Assembly: GCA_023442215.1 (NCBI GenBank)
Contig: JAEZMP010000442.1
Coordinates: forward strand, 1-8,419
Direction of reading: 5' to 3'
Length of the DNA: 8,419 bases
Source: Pseudomonadota bacterium
GTDB taxonomy: Bacteria > Pseudomonadota > Alphaproteobacteria > Rhizobiales > Segnochrobactraceae
Shown here: one piece after another, positions 4,706 through 8,419 of the stretch
Layout of the letters: each line of letters opens with the position of its first letter
Position numbering within the stretch: position 1 is the stretch's first letter
Notes under the pieces: generated by a model
What the model was told of the DNA's origin: nothing
Databases searched by the model: none
The model's input: the letters and a program-made list of their open reading frames with translations, nothing else
Translations under genes and position numbers: made by a program

Positions 4706-5640
4706 AGCACGACACCCCCGGCCTCGGCGCCGAGGCACCAGGCGAGGATGCCCTTCTGGGCATGGAGCCGGTTTTCCGCCTCGTCGAACACCACCGATTG
4801 CGGGCCGTCCATCACGCTCGTCGTCACCTCCTCGTCGCGGTGGGCGGGGAGGCAGTGCATGAAGATGGCGTCCTTGCCGGCCGCCGCCATCAGGCGATCG
4901 TTGACCTGATAGGGCATCAGCAGATTGTGGCGCCGCTCGCGTTCCTTGTCGCCCATCGACACCCAGGTATCGGTGATGACGCAATCGACGCCATCCACGG
5001 CCTCGAACGGGTCATGGGTGACATGAAGGCGCGCGCCGGCGGCCGCCGCGGCGGCGACGAGTTCCGGCTCCGGCGACAGCTCCGGTGGGCAGGCGACCCG
5101 CATCTCGAAATCGAACAGCGGCGCGGCGTGGACCCACGAGGCCATGACGTTGTTGGCATCGCCGACCCAGGCGACCTTGCGGCCGCGGATCGGACCCCGA
5201 TGCTCCTCGAACGTCATCAGGTCGGCCATCACCTGGCACGGGTGCGAGCGCTTGGTGAGGCCGTTGATGACCGGCACCGTGGCGTTCGCCGCCAGTTCCT
5301 CGAGCGCCGCATGGTCGAGCACGCGGATCATGATGGCGTCGACATAGCGCGACAGCACGCGGGCGGTGTCGGCGATGGTCTCGCCGCGGCCGAGCTGCAT
5401 CTCGGCGCCGGTCAGCATGATGGTCTCGCCGCCGAGCTCGCGCATGGCGATGTCGAACGACACACGCGTGCGCGTCGACGGGCGCTCGAACACCATGGCG
5501 AGGAAGCGGCCGGCGAAGGGACCGTCGACGCTGCGGCGCGCGCGGCGTTCGGCCTTCAGCCGGAGGCCGCTGTCGAGGATGTGGCGAAGCTCGGTCGCCG
5601 GCAGCAGGTCGAGGTCGAGGAAGTGGCGCGGGGCGGTCAT
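4702..5640 (-). CDS. argF: Ornithine carbamoyltransferase
   Basis: Joins carbamoyl phosphate and ornithine to make citrulline in arginine synthesis; acts in the cytoplasm, usually as a trimer. The 312-residue product shows the carbamoyl-phosphate motif S55-T-R-T-R59, H133-P-C-Q136, the ornithine loop D224 with S228-M-G230, and H262-C-L-P-A-H-R268, all intact. Length is normal (around 300-315). The anabolic ArgF is favoured over a catabolic ArcB by its place after argD; no other arc gene is present. The ATG at 5640-5638 overlaps the argD stop as ATGA and has GGAG eight bases upstream. An open frame continues far upstream in the same phase, but that part is a shadow of argD. Confidence 0.97.
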   Translation of the reverse strand: MTAPRHFLDLDLLPATELRHILDSGLRLKAERRARRSVDGPFAGRFLAMVFERPSTRTRVSFDIAMRELGGETIMLTGAEMQLGRGETIADTARVLSRYVDAIMIRVLDHAALEELAANATVPVINGLTKRSHPCQVMADLMTFEEHRGPIRGRKVAWVGDANNVMASWVHAAPLFDFEMRVACPPELSPEPELVAAAAAAGARLHVTHDPFEAVDGVDCVITDTWVSMGDKERERRHNLLMPYQVNDRLMAAAGKDAIFMHCLPAHRDEEVTTSVMDGPQSVVFDEAENRLHAQKGILAWCLGAEAGGVVL

Positions 5641-6920
5641 GATTTCTGCTCCGCCGGGGCCTCCGCAGCCACGGCCTTGGCCACGGCCGCTTCCGCCGCC
5701 GAAAGCTCGGCTTCGTCGAGTTCGGCCTCGATCCTCGCGGCAGCCGCCTCGAGGCGCGCCATGGCTTCCTCGATCTCCGGCTCGCGCGCGGTCAGGGGGG
5801 GTAGCAGGCGCACGGTGTTGTCGCCGGCCCCGACGCCGAGCAGGCCCTCGGCCCGCATGGCGCCGACGACCTTCGCGGCCGGAACGTTGCAGCGCAGGCC
5901 GATCAGCAGGCCTTCGCCGCGCACGAGATCGAACACCTGCGGATGGTCGTCGACCAGCCCGGCGAGCTTCTGCTTGAACACGAGGCTGATGCGGTTGACC
6001 TCGTCGAGGAAGCCCGGCTCCAGCATCACGTCGAGCACGGCGAGGCCGACGGCGCACGCCAGCGGATTGCCGCCGAACGTGGTGCCGTGGACGCCGGGCG
6101 TCATGCCCTTGGCCGCTTCCTCGGTCGCGAGGCAGGCACCGAGCGGGAATCCGCCGCCGATGCCCTTGGCGATCGCCATGATGTCCGGGGTGATGCCCGA
6201 CCAGGAATGCGCGAACAGTTCGCCGGTGCGCCCGACGCCGGTCTGTACCTCGTCGAAGATCAGCAGCAGGCCGTGGCGGTCGCACAGCGCGCGAAGCGCC
6301 CGCAGATCCGCGTGGGGAACGGGACGCACGCCGCCCTCGCCCTGGATCGGCTCGATCAGGATCGCGGCGGTCTCGGGCCCGATGGCATCTTCGGCCGCCG
6401 TCAGGTCGCCGAACGGCACCTGGTCGAAGCCATCGACCTTCGGGCCGAAGCCTTCGAGATATTTGGCCTGCCCGCCAGCGGCGATGGTCGCCAGCGTGCG
6501 GCCGTGGAACGCGCCCTCGAAGGTGATGATGCGGAACCGCTCGGGGGCGCCGTTGACATAGTGGTAGCGGCGCGCGGTCTTGATCGCCGCCTCGACCGCC
6601 TCGGCGCCGGAATTGGTGAAGAACACCCGGTCGGCGAAGCTCTCGGCGGTCAGACGCTCGGCGAGCGCTTCCTGCTGCGGGATGCGGTAGATGTTCGAGA
6701 CGTGCCAGACCTTCGCCGCCTGCTCCTGGAGCGCGGCGACGAGGCGGGGATGGGCGTGGCCGAGAGACGTGACCGCGATGCCCGATCCGAAGTCGAGATA
6801 GCGTCGCCCGTCGCTGCCGTTGAGCCATGCGCCCTCGCCGCTCTCGAACGAGAGGTCGACGCGTGCGAACGTGGGATAGAGGCTGGAGGAGCCCGGCGGA
6901 ACGGAGATCGACGAAACCAT
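5637..6920 (-). CDS. argD: Acetylornithine aminotransferase (class III, PLP)
   Basis: Transfers the amino group from glutamate to N-acetylglutamate semialdehyde in arginine synthesis; ArgD enzymes often also act on succinyl-diaminopimelate in lysine synthesis. The 427-residue product has S104-G-A-E-A (cofactor phosphate), E190-P-I-Q-G-E, F222-D223-E-V-Q-T-G and the PLP lysine K252 in A-K-G-I-G-G-G-F-P-L-G-A. It is longer than usual (about 400) because the C-terminus carries about 27 extra Ala/Glu-rich residues, probably helical or disordered. The ATG at 6920-6918 matches the usual start of the family (x-Y-P-T-F-A-R follows at 15-20), but no good Shine-Dalgarno precedes it. Upstream in-frame codons to a GTG at 7034 give a cysteine-rich stretch that is not family-like. 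Head of the operon, divergent from gcrA. Confidence 0.95.
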   Translation of the reverse strand: MVSSISVPPGSSSLYPTFARVDLSFESGEGAWLNGSDGRRYLDFGSGIAVTSLGHAHPRLVAALQEQAAKVWHVSNIYRIPQQEALAERLTAESFADRVFFTNSGAEAVEAAIKTARRYHYVNGAPERFRIITFEGAFHGRTLATIAAGGQAKYLEGFGPKVDGFDQVPFGDLTAAEDAIGPETAAILIEPIQGEGGVRPVPHADLRALRALCDRHGLLLIFDEVQTGVGRTGELFAHSWSGITPDIMAIAKGIGGGFPLGACLATEEAAKGMTPGVHGTTFGGNPLACAVGLAVLDVMLEPGFLDEVNRISLVFKQKLAGLVDDHPQVFDLVRGEGLLIGLRCNVPAAKVVGAMRAEGLLGVGAGDNTVRLLPPLTAREPEIEEAMARLEAAAARIEAELDEAELSAAEAAVAKAVAAEAPAEQKS

Positions 6921-7013
6921 GGGGCGGCCGCAACGGAAAAATGGACCGCCTTGGCAGGAGAGCCTCGCGGGGCGAAACTTTCCTGCGCCAAGCAAACGGC
7001 CCTGAAAACAGAT

Positions 7014-7035
7014 CGTGCCGCCAAGTGGCGGCACG
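7014..7035. promoter_or_regulatory. 9-bp perfect hairpin at the predicted 5' end of the argD mRNA
   Basis: CGTGCCGCC (7014-7022) and GGCGGCACG (7027-7035) pair perfectly around a four-base loop. The predicted argD start is near 7037, so the RNA would begin almost at the stem. On the minus strand the stem is followed by ATCTGTTTTC, a short T-run. It could be an operator just downstream of the promoter, a 5' stability stem, or a small attenuator. The remaining 93 bases to the argD start show nothing clear. Confidence 0.5.
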
Positions 7036-7043
7036 GTGACTTT

Positions 7044-7074
7044 TCTATAAGACCGCTTGGTCCGCCGCTGTCAA
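7044..7074 (-). promoter_or_regulatory. Candidate sigma70-type promoter of argD
   Basis: On the minus strand a consensus TTGACA (7074-7069) is followed by 19 bases and TATAGA (7049-7044), or by 18 bases and TTATAG. The spacing is long, which lowers confidence, but the region is otherwise very GC-rich and this is the only pair with both boxes recognisable. Predicted leader is about 117 bases. Confidence 0.5.
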
Positions 7075-7100
7075 TGCCATTGCGTGCCTGCATATGCCAT
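7074..7100. repeat. Direct repeat ATGCCAT beside the argD -35 box
   Basis: ATGCCAT occurs at 7074-7080 and 7094-7100, 20 bases apart, two helical turns. The first copy touches the argD -35 box and the second overlaps an 8-bp palindrome GCATATGC (7090-7097). The spacing and position fit half-sites for an activator or repressor; the protein is unknown. Confidence 0.35.
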
Positions 7101-7177
7101 GCGGGCCGCGACGGCGCCAGCGGCGCAGAGGGCTCAGTTGGGGATAAGGCGCCGCACGGCGGCCGGATCGCGCCGGG

Positions 7178-7195
7178 GACTCTTGTCACGGAGTC
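7178..7195. promoter_or_regulatory. Pair of GANTC (CcrM) sites at the gcrA promoter
   Basis: GACTC (7178-7182) and GAGTC (7191-7195) are 13 bases apart and flank the candidate gcrA -35 box. GANTC is the CcrM adenine-methylation site in alphaproteobacteria, and GcrA-family proteins act at methylated sites near promoters. A third GANTC lies in the leader at 7308-7312. The sequence match is certain; the regulatory role is inferred. Confidence 0.45.
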
Positions 7196-7207
7196 CAAGC
7201 ATATAGT
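7183..7207 (+). promoter_or_regulatory. Candidate promoter of gcrA
   Basis: TTGTCA (7183-7188), 13 bases, then TATAGT (7202-7207). The spacing is short for an E. coli promoter but lies at the low end of the sigma73 consensus described for Caulobacter (TTGACGS, 10-14 bases, GCTANAWC). The start would be near 7214. A CtrA-like half-site TTAACCA (7217-7223) sits at the start and a near-consensus DnaA box on the minus strand (7139-7147, one mismatch) lies upstream. Confidence 0.35.
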
Positions 7208-7213
7208 AGGTAT

Positions 7214-7426
7214 TTGTTAACCAGTGCACGAAATGTCGTGCGCCTTGCGTCCACTGTTCCCACGATCCGGATTTGCGCCTTGGGCGGGCTTGCCCCGCGG
7301 GGTGGCGGATTCCGGCTTCGCGGGCGGTGCCGCAGCCGCCCGAGCGCGGCCAAAAACCAACGCAGCCAAGAACCGAAGACCTCGGCGGGCTTTGGCGGTC
7401 GAAGTCGACGAATGGAGAGAGCAGCG
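7214..7426 (+). promoter_or_regulatory. Long structured leader of gcrA
   Basis: About 213 bases lie between the predicted start and the gcrA ATG, with no gene that I recognise. They hold GCACGA/TCGTGC with a four-base loop (7226-7241), GCGGG/CCCGC with a five-base loop (7284-7298) and a 7-bp CGGGCGG/CCGCCCG stem with an eight-base loop (7321-7342). An A-rich, likely unpaired stretch follows (about 7351-7380). None has a T-run after it on the plus strand, so they are not terminators. Open frames here run into gcrA but have no family-like sequence. Confidence 0.4.
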
Positions 7427-7996
7427 ATGTCCTGGAACGACGAGCGGGTCGAGCTTCTGAAGAAGCTCTGGATCGACGGGATGAGCGCCAGCCAGATCGC
7501 GACCTCCCTCGGCGAGGTGACGCGCAACGCGGTGATCGGCAAGATCCACCGTCTCGGCCTGTCCAACCGGGCCCGGCCCGGTGCGGCGGTCGCCGCCGCT
7601 GCCGCGGCCCCGGCGGTCGCGCAGTCCCGGCCGAAGCCGAAGATGCAGCCGGCCGCCGCGACGGCGATGGCCGCATCCGCTGTCGCTCCGCAGCGCACCA
7701 TGCGTCCTGCCGCGGCCACCATCGGCAACACCGCGCTCAAGGCCGAGCCGGTCTACCTCGTCGAGGCCGAGCCGGAGAAGCTGCCGACCACCGCGAGCGT
7801 CGTGGTGATCGACGAGCGCGTGACCATCATGATGCTCACGGAGCAGAGCTGCCGCTGGCCGATCGGCGATCCCGGCAGCGAGGGCTTCTCGTTCTGCGGC
7901 AAGCGCTCCGAGACCGGCATTCCCTATTGCACCCACCACGCCCGCATCGCCTACCAGCCGGTGGAGCGCCGCCGCGACCGCCGCTCGGGCCACTGA
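7427..7996 (+). CDS. gcrA: GcrA-family cell-cycle regulator
   Basis: GcrA is an alphaproteobacterial transcription factor that binds sigma70 holoenzyme and promotes transcription at promoters with CcrM-methylated GANTC sites. The 189-residue product begins M-S-W-N-D-E-R-V-E-L-L-K-K-L-W and carries the helix-turn-helix A-S-Q-I-A-T-S-L-G followed by V-T-R-N-A-V-I-G-K-I-H-R-L-G-L (31-45), the family signature. Residues 52-100 are an Ala/Pro-rich linker. The C-terminal sigma-interacting part has C142-R-W-P-I-G-D-P, F156-C157-G and Y167-C168-T-H-H-A-R-x-A-Y-Q-P, with cysteines and histidines that may bind metal. The ATG at 7427 has GGAGAG eight bases upstream; the longer open frame upstream is non-coding leader. 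Single gene, divergent from argD and convergent with the Nudix gene. Confidence 0.95.
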   Translation: MSWNDERVELLKKLWIDGMSASQIATSLGEVTRNAVIGKIHRLGLSNRARPGAAVAAAAAAPAVAQSRPKPKMQPAAATAMAASAVAPQRTMRPAAATIGNTALKAEPVYLVEAEPEKLPTTASVVVIDERVTIMMLTEQSCRWPIGDPGSEGFSFCGKRSETGIPYCTHHARIAYQPVERRRDRRSGH

Positions 7997-8050
7997 CCCA
8001 GCGGCCGGGCCTCGCCTCGGCGCGCAACCGCATCCGTTGCGACATGTGCA

Positions 8051-8082
8051 GAAGCCGCGTGACCCGCCGGGTGCGCGGCTTC
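8051..8082. terminator. Terminator-like hairpin between convergent gcrA and Nudix genes
   Basis: GAAGCCGCG (8051-8059) and CGCGGCTTC (8074-8082) pair perfectly over nine bases. Inside them ACCC/GGGT (8062-8065 and 8069-8072) extends the stem, with one bulge and a three-base loop. It lies 54 bases after the gcrA stop. On the plus strand only a weak CGCGTTTCC follows, and no T-run follows on the minus strand. Its place between two gene ends suggests that it serves both directions. Confidence 0.6.
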
Positions 8083-8119
8083 CGCGTTTCCGGCTGCCTG
8101 GACCGCCCGAACGCGTGCC

Positions 8120-8419
8120 TCATTCCTCTCGGAGAGGGGCCTCCGCCGCGAGGGCGGCGCGCGCGAACTCCAGCACCCGGGCGCTCTTCTCGAGGCCCTC
8201 GTCCTCGACTTCCGCCAGCGTGAACCACGCGGCGTCGAGCGCATCGTCGTTGGCCGCCGGCTCGCCGGACTGCCAGCTGCACGCCACCGCCACCAATACG
8301 AAATGATGGGTGAGCTCGCCGTCCGCGGACCGGCCGATCACGTCGATGATGCCGGCGGTCGCCACGGCTTCGGCGACGATGCCGGTCTCCTCGGCCAGTT
8401 CCCGCACCGCGGCCTCGGC
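8120..8419 (-). CDS. Nudix hydrolase, C-terminal part (runs off the right edge)
   Basis: Nudix enzymes cleave nucleoside diphosphates linked to another group (for example oxidised dNTPs, ADP-ribose or NADH). The window holds the last 99 residues. They open with A-E-A-A-V-R-E-L-A-E-E-T-G-I, the second half of the Nudix box, including the R-E-x-x-E-E motif whose glutamates bind the metal. Then come a strand-rich segment (H-H-F-V-L-V-A-V-A) and A-A-W-F-T-L-A-E-V near the end, typical of small Nudix proteins. The first half of the box and the start lie outside the window. The GTG at 8407 is only an internal valine of the box, not a start. Substrate cannot be told from this part. Confidence 0.85.
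   Translation of the reverse strand, partial: AEAAVRELAEETGIVAEAVATAGIIDVIGRSADGELTHHFVLVAVACSWQSGEPAANDDALDAAWFTLAEVEDEGLEKSARVLEFARAALAAEAPLREE

Noticed and set aside
3356..4909. Plus-strand open frame of 517 codons opposite hslO
   Set aside because: Antisense of hslO and part of argF. Its product is rich in Arg, His and Ala and has no domain that I recognise; it begins in the rplU leader without a ribosome-binding site.
4762..6561. Plus-strand open frame of 599 codons opposite argF and argD
   Set aside because: Antisense shadow; no motif, no start signal, and the composition switches where the sense genes change frame.
6921..7034. N-terminal extension of ArgD from a GTG at 7034
   Set aside because: The extra 38 residues are cysteine- and glycine-rich and unlike the family; the GTG lies within the 5' hairpin at the predicted transcript start.
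7125..7196. GCTCAGTTGG at 7132-7140 resembles a tRNA D-arm
   Set aside because: No matching acceptor stem, anticodon arm or T-loop (no GTTCGA-type sequence) can be placed around it.
5943..7220. Plus-strand open frame of 425 codons opposite argD, entering the control region
   Set aside because: Antisense of a confirmed aminotransferase; the product is a charged repeat-like shadow sequence.
7321..7360. 7-bp GC stem with a nearby A/T run, as a terminator
   Set aside because: On the plus strand the run is A, not T; on the minus strand the T-run comes before the stem. Neither direction fits a rho-independent terminator.

Overview
This window is a high-GC (roughly 70% by eye) stretch of alphaproteobacterial chromosome, most likely from the Hyphomicrobiales (Rhizobiales). 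Three things point there: a GcrA-family cell-cycle regulator, the gene order rplU-rpmA-(two GNATs)-obgE-proB, and an argD-argF-hslO cluster divergent from gcrA. I believe these arrangements recur in that order, but I could not run a comparison. There is no mobile element, CRISPR array, rRNA or tRNA, and every gene is of a housekeeping kind. Coding density is high, and the long open frames opposite the real genes are a by-product of GC-rich third codon positions.

Layout. Positions 1-3296, minus strand: rplU (bL21), rpmA (bL27), two overlapping GNAT acetyltransferases, obgE (ribosome-assembly GTPase), and the first 31 codons of proB, which starts inside the end of obgE. Positions 3297-3709 are non-coding: a leader of about 266 nt for rplU, a good sigma70-type promoter with a perfect 9-bp dyad around its -10 box, and a terminator-like hairpin for the gene upstream. 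Positions 3710-6920, minus strand: argD, argF and hslO, joined by 4-base start/stop overlaps. Positions 6921-7426 are non-coding: the divergent control region for argD (minus) and gcrA (plus). Positions 7427-7996: gcrA on the plus strand. A strong hairpin at 8051-8082 separates it from a convergent Nudix hydrolase gene that runs off the right edge.

How the genes work together. The right-hand operon supplies two successive arginine-biosynthesis steps (acetylornithine aminotransferase, ornithine carbamoyltransferase) plus the redox-controlled chaperone Hsp33. The left-hand operon groups two 50S proteins with a 50S-assembly GTPase and two RimJ/RimL-like acetyltransferases, and then runs into proline synthesis (ProB). 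GcrA works with sigma70 at promoters carrying CcrM-methylated GANTC sites, so GANTC sites at the gcrA promoter itself and across the rplU -35 box are of interest.

I did not find an undescribed multi-gene system. The less explained parts are in the control regions: the 29-bp dyad on the rplU promoter, the long rplU and gcrA leaders, the hairpin at the predicted 5' end of the argD mRNA, and the ATGCCAT pair beside the argD -35 box. All of these were read by eye and none has been tested for conservation.
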